The translations under genes were made by a program, and so were the position numbers. Shown one piece after another: positions 1 through 11,964 of a DNA stretch of 64,000 nt (positions are counted from its first letter, which is position 1; every line of letters begins with the position of its first letter). The notes under the pieces are model-generated. The model had not been told where the DNA came from. It did not search any database and saw nothing but the letters and a program-made list of their open reading frames with translations. This DNA is from Chelonoidis abingdonii (taxonomy: Eukaryota; Chordata; Testudines; Testudinidae). Location of the stretch: the NCBI RefSeq assembly GCF_003597395.2, contig NC_133778.1, positions 16,659,566 through 16,723,565 of the forward strand, given 5' to 3'.

Positions 1-925
1 ATAAAACGTGCGTGGGGTGGCTATTCTGGGAAGGAATATATGCAAATGTGAGAGAAGGATGTATATAAGCTGCGGAGGGAGATGCATAAGGAAAGAGAAT
101 CTTTTGTTCAAATCTCCCTTGCAGCAAGATAGGCTCAAACAAAGACAATAGGTGTGACCAGAATGTCCAGTTGTTAGGAAGGTGGCTATAAACCCAAGCG
201 AGAAGTAAGGAAACTCTTCTTCCTGGTCTCCTATAAGCTAACATCCTGATTCAAAAATAACATCAGGCTGTGTTTCCTTCTTGTCAGCTGATGTGCTGTA
301 CATTGACTACATTGTGACGAAGGGGTTTTAGTGAGTGAAAGGCTAGACTGCACTGCCCTTTCCCAAGAGATAAGGGGCAAAGAAAAAGGAAATCAAAGAC
401 AAAATGGCTGACAATGAGAAAGAGAGAGACTGTCTGCAGGTCCCATTGCCCTGCTTTATGCAAGCACTGGGAGAAAATGTCTCCATAATGCAGAGCAATA
501 AGCATGCTGACCAAAGGGCTGTTCCTTTTTTGCTGAACCACTCAACACAAATTCAGTCAGCTTGGACAAGGGCCCAGCTCCCTTCCGGATTCCCACTGGA
601 CTCCACATACACGTCCAGTGCTCCACACATCAAAAGTGCCTGGCTCAGAGATGGAGTCTGGTGGCCCCAATTTCAGCCCACGGTGTGTGGCATTCATGGC
701 GTTGCAAGAGGAGGAGATGATATCGTGTGTGTCTCTGGAGAGCCCCAATTCACCTACAGCTGCCAGGACAAAAGCATCCAGGGTAAGGAATGGTACTGCT
801 GGGCCTCATTATAGCCTTCCCTCCTGGAATGTATACTTGTTGCCAATCATTTTGCCCCCCCTTGTGGTCCTCTCTTAGCACAGTTACAGAGGTGTGCATG
901 TAGGACTGGCTTTAGCAAGGCAGTT
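1..925. other. No gene seen; octamer plus TATA-like motif at the left edge
   Basis: I see no gene or known repeat here. An ATGCAAAT octamer (40-47) lies 14 bases before TATATAA (62-68), an arrangement also found in some promoters and LTRs. Open frames at 404-814 and 618-878 overlap in different frames, have no recognisable domain and look like chance frames. Confidence 0.4.
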
Positions 926-1121
926 CCTGTCCCATGGGGCTGGGCCCAGCTCCCCACTCTGGGAGCTGTGACCTGGCACGCAGGGTAGTAGTGCCTGTTT
1001 GGCCCAGCCAGGCTTCTGTCATGATGGAGGGGGGCTGGGCCACACCTGAACTGCGCCGCAACCTTGTATGCCAGGTCAAGCTGCCTGGAGCAGGGAGCTG
1101 GGCCCAGCCCCATGGGACAGG
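926..1121. repeat. Long inverted repeat (hairpin) in GC-rich DNA
   Basis: The arm at 926-984 is the imperfect reverse complement of 1063-1121. Both contain CCCATGGGGCTGGGCCCAGC or its complement, followed by a match around ACCTGGCA. The spacer is about 78 bases and is GC-rich. This could be a foldback repeat or the two ends of a non-autonomous DNA element. The family is not identified. Confidence 0.75.
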
Positions 1122-1790
1122 AGCCACCTTCATGGGGTGAGTGTGGGACAAGTTCTCTCTGACCCCACACTCTCCTCCGCACCAGGATTAGGGCTGCAGT
1201 GCCAGGACAGAGGGTGCTTCTGTGGGTGGTGGGGCCCCCTCAGCCAGGTGAGGAGGAGGTGGTTGTGGCAGAGTGCACCCACTGAATTTGAAGGCTATAT
1301 CCACCATTGTGCGTGTTGTAGTCTTAGTCTGGGAGCTCGTTAAATGAAGGCACTGGGACTCAATACTGAGTTAGACAAACTAGGGGCGTCACTGGCCATG
1401 TCTGGACTGTCAGTGTATTTGCACAGCACAGACTAAACTTCCCCTGTCTTCTCCTGGCAGGCACTAGGCTGAGCGCAGAACCCACAGGAAAGATTCAGTG
1501 GAGATCAGTCTCTTTGACTGTGGTCTGCAATCTGCTATACGTGTCCTGAGGCCATTACAGCGCACACACACACACCTTAGAGCACACGCAAGCTGCCTCT
1601 GGCAAATTCTGATCTCCATGGCATATGTTGCTCTCCATGTGCCTCATCCGTACACACACTGGAGGGAGGAGCACGTCATACAAGGTTTCAGCCTCACTTC
1701 ACCCCCGATTGTCTTGCAGTCCGTGAGCCTCATACTGGGGTTGTGTATAGAGTCATCCATACTTCTGTGCAACAGAGCAGTTCTGTTCTG
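1122..1790. other. No gene seen
   Basis: Moderately GC-rich sequence with a short CA run near 1563-1573. No coding or repeat signal is recognised. Confidence 0.4.
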
Positions 1791-1861
1791 AGGCCTGATC
1801 CAAAGTCCATTAAAGCCAACGTGAGTTTCCCCACTGACTTCAACAGGCTTTGGATTAGGTC
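1791..1861. repeat. Short palindromic repeat, GATCCAAAG-arm type
   Basis: The left arm AGGCCTGATCCAAAGTCCAT pairs with the right arm, which ends CAGGCTTTGGATTAGGTC. The core resembles CCATTGAAGTCAATGG. The copy at 40234-40317 has the same arms. Confidence 0.7.
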
Positions 1862-1953
1862 TTTGGTGTACAATGCATTTCTTTTAACAAGGGCGGCACT
1901 GACAGTTTTCTCTGCTAGAGCGACATGGTACGGATAGGACAATCAGGGCCCTG

Positions 1954-1988
1954 AATATATACATATATATATACACACATATATACAC
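1954..1988. repeat. AT/AC microsatellite
   Basis: Alternating ATATATAC/ATATACAC units. A second TA run lies at about 2693-2708. Confidence 0.85.
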
Positions 1989-2436
1989 GTGAGTGTCTGA
2001 AGAAAAAGAGAAAATAAATTCAGACCTCCTTACAGTCAGCCATCAAATGGTCATAGCAACAGATGAACAAAGAAAGGAGTGACCTATCACACGTGGATCG
2101 GAAGGGAAATAATATTTTACAGCCAGCAGATTGAGTCAGATCTCTTAATAAATTTAGGATTTACTTCATTTGCACTCTTGAAGCAAACAAACCACTAGCA
2201 AGAGGAGGAAGGAACTTACTGTGAAGTATTCAGAGATAAGTGTGTTATGAAGGACATATGGGGGCACGAGAGAATGAAAACAGTTAGTGTAAAGCAGAAG
2301 ATGATCTCTGTACTGAGGACAAAACTCAGCCAGAAAAATTCTCCACTGTCTCTGGCATGATCAGAGAAAATCGATAGCAGATCTTTTACAATGTGAGTTT
2401 AATCCCTATTTTATATAGCTAGGAAGGCTGAGTTGT

Positions 2437-2660
2437 GGTAGGGAGGGTGGCCTAGGGATAAGGCATTGAACTCAGGAGCCCTGGAGTCAATTCCTACTTC
2501 AGCCACATACTCCCTGCATGACAGTGCGTGAGTTACTGAAGCTACTCTGTGCCTCAGTTTCCCCATGTGTTCAATGGGGATGGATAGTACTTCCCTACCT
2601 CACAGAGTTGATGTGAGGCTAAGATCCATTAGCGATTGTGAGATGCTCACATACTGTGAT
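2437..2660 (+). repeat. MIR-like SINE
   Basis: Reads in MIR order: a tRNA-like head (TAAGGCATTGAACTCAGGAG), then CTGTGCCTCAGTTTCCCCAT, then AATGGGGATG and CTCACAGAGTTGATGTGAGG. Old and diverged, with no intact promoter boxes. Confidence 0.8.
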
Positions 2661-2820
2661 GAGAAGGGGTACACCTAAAGTGTAAGTACCTAAATATATA
2701 TATATATTTTTAAATCTGTTTACTACATAGTATGTCACATCACTTAGGCAATGATATGCATGCTGTTGTCCATCACAAAACAAGTGCTTCTGCTCCTGTG
2801 TGTAGCAAGAGACCTCTCAC

Positions 2821-3352
2821 TTAGAGCTGAGTGAATAATTGAGTTTTTGGTTTGGGGGTTGAACTGAAAAAATACAGGACAAAAAATTGGTTTGGGGTCA
2901 AACTGAAACTGAATTTATATATTTTTGCCAAAATGAGAAAAAACAACCCAAAATATAAAATGATAAAATATAAAGCCACTCCCCTGAGCAACAAAAAAGG
3001 ATTCCTCTGTCAACCTAGATATATAAAATTTGGGGGTCAAACAAAACATTTTATTCACTCCAAAACTAATTTTTTTGGCTTTTTATTTTATTACATGTTT
3101 TCAGCTATTTTTTTTTTAAAAAAAACCTAGCTAAATTTCTAAATGAAACATCACTTTGAAATGAAAAAAATCAAACTACCTAGTTGAGAAAATATTCAAA
3201 CTGGACCATTTTGACTCTCTAATTTCCCTTCCTCCTTTTATTTGGCTGAAACCATTTGCCAAATTCAATTTGACTTCTCAGATAGTTTCATTCAACTGAG
3301 AATGCCTTTTTCAGCACATAAAATAGTCACCAAAATCAATCGCCCAGCTCAA
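2821..3352. mobile_element. AT-rich non-autonomous element with inverted ends
   Basis: About 530 bases of A/T-rich sequence whose left end (TTAGAGCTGAGTGAATAATT) resembles the reverse complement of its right end (GTTGAGCTGGGCGATTGATT). The ends also resemble those of the element at 41056-41385. It encodes no transposase and the open frame at 2852-3130 is low-complexity. Probably a MITE-type DNA element; superfamily not determined. Confidence 0.55.
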
Positions 3353-3439
3353 CTCACTTGAAGAACACTCCTAGCACTAGTGATCTTATAGATTTTTTTT
3401 TTAATTGTGTGAATTTTAATTCAGAAGGCAACTAGAGAG

Positions 3440-3955
3440 AGGAAAGATGGTCTTGTGACTAAGGCACGAGACTGGGGCTAGTATACACTAGAAGCTCTAA
3501 AGCGGCCCAGCTGCACTGATAGCAAAGTCGCCTCCGTGAGAAGTGGTAGCTATGTCGTGGGAGAAGCTCTCCCGCCAACATAGCACTGTCCCCACTGGTG
3601 CTTAGGTCGGTGTAATTTATGTCGCTCAGGGGAGCGGCTTTATTCACACCCCTGAGCGACATAGGTTATCCCGACATTGATGGTAGAGCGTACAAGCCCT
3701 ACAATGAGTAGATGTGGGTTCAATTTCCAGCTATGCTGTAGATTTCCTGTTTACTCTTGAGCAAGTTACTTCAGTTCCCCCTTTAAAATTAGGATGGCAA
3801 CGGTTCCTTTGCCTGCCCAGTCCAGTTAGACTGCAAGCTGTTCAGGGCAGCAATTGTCTCTTAGTGTGTGTCCGTGCAGGGCTGAGCATAATGGGGCCCT
3901 CAGCTTAGTTGGGCCTGTAGGCACAGTTGTAATGCAAACAATGATCATGAAAAGT
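3440..3955 (+). repeat. MIR-like SINE split by a MITE
   Basis: The MIR head (GGTCTTGTGACTAAGGCACG) is at 3440-3474. The remainder resumes at about 3700 with GATGTGGGTTCAATTTCCAG, then GAGCAAGTTACTTCAGTTCC and a tail with GACTGCAAGCTGTTCAGGGC and CATAATGGGGCC. Bases 3475-3699 are a later insertion. Confidence 0.7.
3475..3699. mobile_element. Nested MITE with inverted ends
   Basis: The left end GGGCTAGTATACACT and the reverse complement of the right end (GGGCTTGTACGCTCT) are similar. Inside are paired motifs such as GTCGCTCAGGGG and CCCCTGAGCGAC. It interrupts a MIR, so it is younger than that SINE. The target duplication is not clear. It is related in layout and motifs to 4094-4360. Confidence 0.65.
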
Positions 3956-4093
3956 GCTGCAGACCTTGTGCTAGTGAAAGCTTCCCTGCGGGCTGCCAAC
4001 GTGCCTTAGTACTGCTAGGGCGGGGAGGAAATAATTTAGTCTCCAAATTCAAATTCTGGTTTCTTTGCCGAGACTGCTAACAAGGGTACAAGT

Positions 4094-4360
4094 GAGGCCA
4101 TGCCTACGCTATGGTGGCACTGCAGCTGTTGCGCGGTAGCCTAGACTCTTCCTACATTGACAGAAACTCCCCTTCTGCCTATGTCATTAATTCATCTCTC
4201 TGAGAGGTGGTAGCTAGGTCAACGGAAGGATTCATCTTTCAAACTAGCTGCATCTACACAGCAGCAAGTCGGCCTAACTACAGCACTCAGGGCATGACAT
4301 TTTCCCAGCCCTGTGCAACATAGCTAGTTCAAGCTCATTTTTAAGTTTAGACCAGGCTTC
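4094..4360. mobile_element. MITE related to the one at 3475
   Basis: The left end GAGGCCATGCCTACGCT resembles the reverse complement of the right end (GAAGCCTGGTCTAAACT). AGT is present on both sides (4091-4093 and 4361-4363), so a 3-bp duplication is possible. Internal motifs GAGAGGTGGTAGCTAGGTC and ACAGCACTCAGGGC are shared in kind with 3475-3699. No coding capacity. Confidence 0.6.
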
Positions 4361-7300
4361 AGTGTCAGTTAGTGCAGGAGGGACCTCTGGGAAGTGAGCT
4401 GAGACCAATAATCCATTTCCTATTGAACAGCCATTATTCAAGATCCACTTTCAATCTTTGTTGACCTGCTTTGGATTCAGTTTGACAACCAGGAGCTAAA
4501 AATGTCCCAAACCAACCACTGCTCCCCATCCAGGGGTCTGAGGCTCCATTGTGGTCATTCTTCCTTCTTGAATTTTCACTGAAAAGACAACCACAGGATT
4601 CTTGATGGTAAAGAAAAGAGAGAGTTAAATCAACCTTATTTATACATATGGCAGGGCTCCCAAACTGGTGTTAGGTACTTGTTGGAAATCAGATGCACTG
4701 TTCATCTAGTCCAGACTGGAACATGTGTGGATTTGGTTTTACTTTCCTTCCAAACCAGTTGCTCAACCTTATGAAACTGTCCTGTGCTTGAAGAGATGTT
4801 TGGCAAAGTGCTGTTTCAGCAGGTTTTCAGTTGATTGAGACACAGACTTGCAAACTGACACACACACACAGATCCCACTCTGTTTTTTCCTAACTGAATC
4901 ACAAATACAGCTAGATTATTTCACTGCCAATAAAGGCGATACTTTAAGAGCAGTGACTGGATTTTTGAGAGGCAAGAGAATTAAATTTCTCTTTGAATTG
5001 GAGAAACTAAAGATCACACAGGAGGCTTCGAAGTGTCGAAGCTGCATTTGCGTTGTTGCAGGAGATGGTGGAGGATTGTGGATAGGTCAACAAAGTACAA
5101 AAAGTAGTTCAGTATCCCTATTCCTTACATATAGCCATTCACATGTACATATACAGGCAGCGGTATAGATGCTAAATGCAGATTTAAGTTGCAAAATCAT
5201 GATCTCAGTTAGGATCCAGATCTTAAACCTCTCCCCGCTGCCTCGAATGTTCAGAGGGATTCAGGTTTGGCATTCCAGTGTGTTTCATCACAGGCATCTG
5301 TGCTGATTCATACCCCATAAATGAGACACATGGGATGTAAATCCGCATAGAATCTGCTTCCCATGCTCTGATCACGAAATCTGAAGCTGGGTTTGAGTCC
5401 ATAGTTTTGAACCCACAAGTCCCTGAGATTTCAGATTCTGGGCTCCAGTTTAGAGATCTAACCTAAGCTATCCTGCTGATGCACTGATGCAGAAGGCCAA
5501 AGCAAAAACCTTGCATGTAGAATTATATACTCACCTCCCCAACACATTTTTTGTCCGTGATTCCAAATTCCTTTCTTCTTATAGACTTTCCTCTAGTTGC
5601 TTTATTTACCATGATTGCTGGACTGCATCAGCAGCCGCAGCACTAGCAGTAATAAAAACCCCACAGTGGAAGAATTTCTCCAACATCAATCATTGCCTTA
5701 GCTTCCAAAAAGATGTGGGACTACGTATGTGATGACAGCGACCTATCATCATGAGGGGATTCGAATATTAACACAGAGCTTCCACTTACCCCAGTGTTCA
5801 CAGGGGCATCCCATAGCTCGGCAAGATAATTAAAGAGCCACAAACTCATGTTAAGTATCATAGCATTGGATCAGTAAGCGATAATGCAGCACAAGATGTA
5901 CTTTTGCCATGTCCTTTGATGAACACACAGCCAAGGGGGTGTCATCGGAGACAGCACCACAGTGCTGTAACACAGTTAGAGTCTGATCTTGCAAAATAAC
6001 GAGTACCTTCAACTCAGGAAGTGCCAAGTGCCTTCACTATCAAGGAGTGCTGTGGGAATTGCGCGTTCTTGCACCAGGCTGGACGGGGAGCATTGTACAG
6101 CAGTAATCTTCACTCAGCCTTCACAAGGTTGGTTTGTAAGATAGATCTCCCTCATCGTGGCTATTATTTTCATAACCACCAAACGGCCAGCACCTTTAAA
6201 TCAGAGCCTCCCTCATTTATCCAACATGTCCAGAACAACTAGCTGATGCTTGCCCCCATTACCAGCTGGCTTTTCTAAATTCATGTATGTTCACATTCTA
6301 GGCTTGCTTAGTTACACTAATAATTGCAATAAGGAGAATCTGAGAGATTACATTCCAAGGTGGCTGCAACTGCCCACTAGCTTTCCAGTCAGACTCTGTT
6401 TTAATATCAAGATTCTCCATTTATACGGTTTCAAAGGTGACCTGCAAAGGAAAATAAGATTGGGCTCATGCCCAGATTTTGCTTCTTTGTGATGCATAAA
6501 AAAAGCCCAGAAAGGAATTATTTAAAAAATACCATGCTTTCCCCTGACTTGTTTTTTTACATTAGAAATTCGGCTCCTCGCTAGGATGCAAGACTCTGTG
6601 AGGAAGGAGAACTGGTCAAATGACGGCATCACGACAGCCAAGAATAGGAAAGTTAAGCAATAAATTGGGGAAGGGATTTTTGAGCAGGCTGTTTAAAACA
6701 CTGTGGTTTTGTTTGTTTTGTTAATGTCAAGGACTAAGTTACATTTTGCATAAAGGAAGCCTTTGTTAAATATAAATATTATTATTCCAGGACTACTTTA
6801 TGCATCATAAAATAAAGTAAAAAAGGAGCATGAGGTCAATTTAAACCGATCCTTTATAGGTCACTTTTAACTGCAGATCACTCTCCCCACCACTGTTCCA
6901 AGAGCTGGAAAGAAATATTTACTCTTCTGCAAACCTTGGGCATCAGGTGTATGCTCTCCTATTCTTAGCACATTTCTTCCCCTGCACAATCTATTCCTCC
7001 TCCTTTAGGACAGTGTTTACAACAGTCCTCCCATCAGGAACATCTGGATCAAAATATACCATTGTCAGGTTTCTCTCCATATCTGCAGTGCCCTGGGTAT
7101 CATATTCCCATAATTTCTGTAATCATGTAGCCAACCCTCACTTGGGTTTCTTTAATTTCAAGAGTCACTATTAAAATGCATGATCAGTTCTGATCACAGG
7201 TTTCCTCCTATACAGACACTGTGAAAATGGTAAGTAGATTTAATCACTGCTAAAAATTCCTTCCATAGGGTGCAAGTGCTGCTCTCTGAAGAACTTAAAT

Positions 7301-8124
7301 TTTGCTGTACCATGCCATTACCTTTTCAAGTCCCTGTTGTTTGGGACATGGCTGTTGCCAATCTCTCAGCCCTAGTCTCTGTATTGGATATGAAAGAGTT
7401 TTGAAACATGGGTGAACAGAAACAGGAGTAAGAGTTTTCACCCACCATGTGCCGAGTCACCCTCCTATATTTCACAACAGTTTCTACAAATCCCCACACT
7501 TCCTTTGCTGGAAAGTTACCCCAACATGTTATGATTCTGAATCCAGCTCCTGAAAGACAGGACAACTTGGTCACTACAGATTAACCTCCTACACAGCATG
7601 TGTATCACATCTTTCCCAATGCAGAATTTACAGGACACCCTTACTGGCATTTACTACACAGTTACTAGCCCTAGTGAAATTCAAACTGGATAGGATTTCA
7701 TCCACTATACCTACCTCCCAAGCCCCTTGGTCAAATCCCAGAAGTCCAATTCTTAAACCCAGTTCTGTCCAGCTTTGTGCACATGTGAAGTCCCCAGTAA
7801 CTGTTTCCCATTAGGCTTCTCACTTTTACGATCTCCTTCCCTCAGCATAGGTCTGGTCTAAGGGCTTATATTTGAACCAGCACCCACAATTCCTATGGAT
7901 TCCATATGTCCAATTTCACCTGGACCAGGCAAATTCCCTTTATTGCTGTTTGTCTAGATTTAAACAAAAATCACTGGGACTTCTCCAGGAAAGGGCCAAA
8001 ATGTGATGTGTTGACATCTCTGCTCAATGTATAACTTTCTCACTTCATTTTTATCTTGTCCTCCCCAACCTCTCACAGCCAATTGTTTGATTCCACCACC
8101 TATTGCATCTTGACTTAGCCAAGG
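4361..8124. other. Long stretch without recognisable genes
   Basis: I see no gene, SINE or LINE. A short CACACACACACA run is at about 4858-4870. A half copy of the TGATCCTGCAAGGTGCTGAG palindrome type may lie at 5979-6035. Open frames (4848-5168, 5487-5732, 6250-6492) are short, unrelated and lack domains. Confidence 0.4.
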
Positions 8125-8250
8125 CTGTGAGCTGCTTGGGGCTGTCTTTTCACCAGGAGACTGTGCAGTGCTGAGCACAGTGGGGCTCTGATCTTTAATG
8201 AGCGCTCGTGCGTGCTACTGTGATGCAAACAAACAACAACAATACATGGC
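8125..8250 (+). repeat. 3' part of a MIR-like SINE
   Basis: Contains GTGAGCTGCTTGGGGCTGTC, then GTGCTGAGCACAGTGGGG and GATGCAAACAAACAACAACA, matching the tail found at 3815-3955 and 16795-16925. The head is not visible. Confidence 0.6.
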
Positions 8251-10374
8251 CTGATTTTGAGAAGTGCTCAGTAACTTTAAGAACAGCTAAGGGAGCCAGC
8301 CTGCTTTCACCAGCACATAATCCTTCATAATTTATTCTCTCCCCGCACAACCTGAATTTCAGCCCTAAAATTGGCAGAAGTGCAAAATACCGTGCACTGC
8401 TTGGAAATTTTAAAATTGGTCAAGGGATCCATGTCCAATAATTGCCTTGTCATTTGTTGTTTTAACCCTTTGCACATTATTTTTTGTAAATGATAAGAAG
8501 AGCAAAGCTACGGTTGGGTGAGCGGAGTGAGAGTGAGAGACGAAGGGTTATATGGCAGGGAAGAGCTAGCTGAATCCCTTAACAATTCATCCCCACATTT
8601 CTTAGCCCTTGGGTTTTTGGAAGCTATAGATTTTGGGCAAAGGAAGTATAATTTTAGGGGGTTGTTACCTGTACTGCAATGAAACACACTCTTTTAGGGT
8701 ATGGCGTCATTGCAGAGTTAACCCAGGTGATTAGCACTTGGGTCTGAGTGCCTGGCTGTGGGTAGCCACATTGCAAAGCCCTACCTGAGTTACTGCATGC
8801 TCCCCGGTACTGCAATCCCTTGTGTGTCACTAGGACTTCTGGGGGACATCCCATGATTCTTAGCGTTGCAGGAAACTGAGCTGCTGTAGGATTCCTGACC
8901 AGTGAAATGTGGGAGAACTTGTCTGTCCTGGGCACCCAGGAAGCAATTGTGGGAAGGCACTGGAGGACTATTAGCATTTGAATGGTTTAGCCTGGGTCCA
9001 TACTGCAAAGCAGGTGGGGAAGGTAATCGGCCTGAGTGTAAGCAGGCCCATGGTCTGGTTCAGGGCAATATCTGAGCAAGTGCCCAAGCTCACTCTGCAG
9101 TGAAGACAGGCCCTCTGTGTAGAATCAGCAGAGTCAGGGCCATATTTAGCAGTGCACGTTCTTTGCTCTAAGTCTGTATTCTGAGGTCGCATAAAGTTTA
9201 GGGCAAATGTGCTGTCTGGCCATGAGTCAGAATAACAAACATGTCTATCAGGTCTCTTATCAGTTCATGCCATTTGTTGAGTGCACAGAAATGCAAGTCT
9301 GTGCCCCATCCTGGAAAAATAAAAACACTCTGAATTTCACATTTTAGTTTGCAGAATCCCTTGGCAAAATACCTCCTCTAATTGGCAGTGCATTCTTCAA
9401 TTTACTTTGGGAAAAACCAGACCAATATATGGAGAGAAAGCCTGAGAGAAGGGGACTTCATATTTTTGTTCAGAGCTTGTTGCTAGGCAAACAGAGAAGT
9501 CCTTCTGGGCTTGTAGGAATTCAGTACAGAAAAGAAAAGACAAAAGCCCACCGTATTTGCAGACCCTCCCATTCCTTCTTTGCACCATGGTTCCTTTGCA
9601 CACACACATTCCTGAGGGCAGCAGTCACAGCCTGAAAACGCAGTAAGGGTCAGAGCAGGGGCATACTCTGTGTACCTGGGAGCATGCAGACTGTAGGGAT
9701 CACGCACATTCCCGCCTGTCCCAAAATCATCCTGCAGGGCTCTGCTGAACAAACCAGGGTCAAGAAGCAATGCTGTGGTGGAAAGCTCTGAGGAGAGCAG
9801 AGACAGCTGGGTTTTGCAATGGGGGAATGGGGCAGCATTGGAGAGGGCCAAAGTGTTGCTGGCAACGCACCCAAATCCATTTGCCATTCTCCACTTCCTC
9901 AGTAACTGATCCTTTGGCCTGGTGATCTTTGTGCTACCTCTCCTGGCATGGTTGTCTTTCAAGCCTCACTCCAGGAGCAGTGCACATGGACAGTGCAGAG
10001 CACGGCTATTAAAAGGCATATCATCCTTCATTATCACTAATGGGAAAGGCACATAGCTAAGCTTCCATGGACTGAGCCAACAATTTACTCCCAGGTGTCT
10101 AAATCAGACCTTTCATATCCCTTGCCTGACTTTCCACTGCACGGGTGGATGGCACCCAACTGCTGGCCGGTCCCATCATGATGCTGCTCCACAGGAAGCT
10201 TGAGAGAGCGTGGTAATCTCACAGTTTCCAGTGCGGGTTCCTTTGGCTCCAACAAGGAGACGTTACTTAGGATGGATGAGGAGGATGGAAATAGTAAAAC
10301 AAAGGGAAGTGTGCAGTCCTGGACTCTTCGTCGCTCTTCCAGTGAAGGGGGCAGATCTGCAGAAGAAGGAAGTA
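8251..10374. other. No gene recognised
   Basis: Contains overlapping open frames on the minus strand at 8654-9192 and 9483-9962. The longest is 159 codons. None shows a conserved motif, and their overlap in different frames argues against coding. Confidence 0.4.
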
Positions 10375-10665
10375 TAGTCTTATGGTCAAGGCATAGTATG
10401 GGGGAGATTGGGGTTTCATCTTTGGCCCTTCCATAGGCTCCCCTGTGCCCTTACGCACATGGTTTAGGTGGGGTTTTTTCAAAGGTCCCTGTGGGACCTT
10501 CCAGTGGGAGCAGAGTACTGAGCTAGAAGATGTGCCTTTGGAAATCTCACTCTTTCTGGGCCTCAGCTCCCACATGTATTAGGTGGGGGAGGGGAAATAA
10601 CAATCCCACATAGGTGTGCTGTGAGGCTAAATGAGTTAAGGCATGCCAAGTGTCTGATTTGCCAC
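10375..10665 (+). repeat. MIR-like SINE
   Basis: Starts with a tRNA-like head (TCTTATGGTCAAGGCATAGT), later GGGCCTCAGCTCCCACATGT, then GTGCTGTGAGGCTAAATGAG. It is longer than a normal MIR, so it carries internal insertions or divergence. Confidence 0.6.
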
Positions 10666-10834
10666 CTTAGCCTTGAAAATGGAACCAAACAGACTCATTC
10701 AGCACCATGCTAGCACAAGAACACACTACTGCTACAGGGAAGCATTCTTAGGATTCCAAGAGTTACCTATATCCTGCAGTGGGAGAACAGGGCCTCTGGC
10801 TGTGAGTGGCAGGTGGCCATTTGGATACCAGGGC

Positions 10835-11360
10835 TGAGAAGCAGTGAAGGATTCTCTGCAGCTTGAGGTCTTCAAACCACAATTTGAAGACTTCAGTAAC
10901 TCAGACATAGGTTAGGGCAGGGGTAGGCAACCTATGGCATGCGCGCCGAAGGCGGCACGTGAGCTGATTTTCAGTGGCACTCACACTGCCCGGGTCCTGG
11001 CCACCAGTCTGAGGGGCTCTGCATTCTAATTTAATTTTAACTGAAGCTTCTTAAACATTTTAAAAACCTTATTTACTTTAAATACAACAATAGTTTAGTT
11101 ATATATTATAGACTTATAGAAAGAGACCTTCTAAAAACATTAAAATGTATGACCAGCACGCGAAACCTTAAATTAGAGTGAATAAATGAAGACTTGGCAC
11201 AGCACCTCTGAAAGGTTGCTGACCCCTGGGTTAGGGGTTTGTTATAGAAGTGGATGGGAAAGATTCTGTGGCCTGCATTGTGCAGGAGGTCAGATTAGAT
11301 GATCATAATGGTCCCCTCTGACCTAAAAGTCTATGAGTCTATGAGTCTGTAAGTCTCTCG
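10835..11360 (+). mobile_element. CR1 LINE 3' end, interrupted by a hAT element
   Basis: CR1 3' untranslated sequence (GTCTTCAAACCACAATTTGA, CTTCAGTAACTCAGACATAG) stops at 10917 and resumes at 11237 with GATTCTGTGGCCTGCATTGT, GAGGTCAGATTAGATGATCA and TGGTCCCCTCTGACC. It ends in the short tandem repeat TCTATGAG typical of CR1 tails. It is 5' truncated with no coding sequence. Confidence 0.85.
10918..11228. mobile_element. Non-autonomous hAT transposon with perfect 8-bp target duplication
   Basis: Ends are CAGGGGTAGGCAACCT on the left and, as reverse complement of the right end, CAGGGGTCAGCAACCT. GGTTAGGG occurs immediately outside both ends (10910-10917 and 11229-11236), a perfect 8-bp duplication as expected for hAT. 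The 311-bp interior is A/T-rich and noncoding. It lies inside a CR1 tail, so it inserted later than that LINE copy. Confidence 0.92.
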
Positions 11361-11539
11361 TGCTCTCCAGGCACACAATTTCTGCTGATTGAGGCTCCCC
11401 AGGCTGCTAATCAGGGCTCCAAACCAGATTCAGAAACTAGAATTCAGAAATTACCCAAGGATGCTGCTAATTCTTGCCAGGAAAGCCCCAAGGCCTGGTG
11501 TTTTTCTGTTATTAAGGTTAAGGAGCTGGGCACTTTCCA

Positions 11540-11662
11540 TAGGGTGACCAGATGTCCCGATTTTATAGGGACAGTCCCGATTTTGGGGGCTTTTTCTTAT
11601 ATAGGTTCCTATAACCCTCCACCCTGTCCTGATTTTTTTACACTTGCTGTCTGGTCACCCTA
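11540..11662. mobile_element. Small hAT-like MITE with perfect 8-bp target duplication
   Basis: The left end TAGGGTGACCAGA and the right end TCTGGTCACCCTA are inverted copies, apart from one internal base. ACTTTCCA flanks both sides (11532-11539 and 11663-11670), a perfect 8-bp duplication. Only 123 bp long, with paired GTCCCGATTTT segments. The 8-bp duplication points to hAT, but the superfamily is inferred from that alone. Confidence 0.9.
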
Positions 11663-11964
11663 ACTTTCCATGTGGTACTCCTGATTTCCTATACATTGTT
11701 CTGTTTGACTTCTTGCCTGTTTATTCATGGTGCAGTTTTCCTGTACACACGAATGTGCTGTAATCTGCCGGGTCCACCCTTCGTCTCAGGCAAGAGGAAA
11801 ATAATCACCTGGCTCAACCCTTCCACGTCTTCTCAGCCCAACATCACCCATTGGTAGAGCTGCTGAGAATGGCAAGATGGATGCAGGGGCGGTGGGCTAT
11901 AAAATTAAAGAGGCCAATATCTAGACCTTTCATCTGACACTATTAATGCTAAATTTTGGTGGTG

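Noticed and set aside
404..814. 136-codon plus-strand frame near the left edge
   Set aside because: No domain. Overlaps opposite-strand and other-frame openings.
9483..9962. 159-codon minus-strand frame
   Set aside because: It overlaps frames in other phases, including 9650-9880 and 9429-9635, and has no motif.
10910..10917. GGTTAGGG resembling a telomere unit
   Set aside because: It occurs once on each side of a hAT as its target duplication and is part of the CR1 sequence, not a telomeric array.
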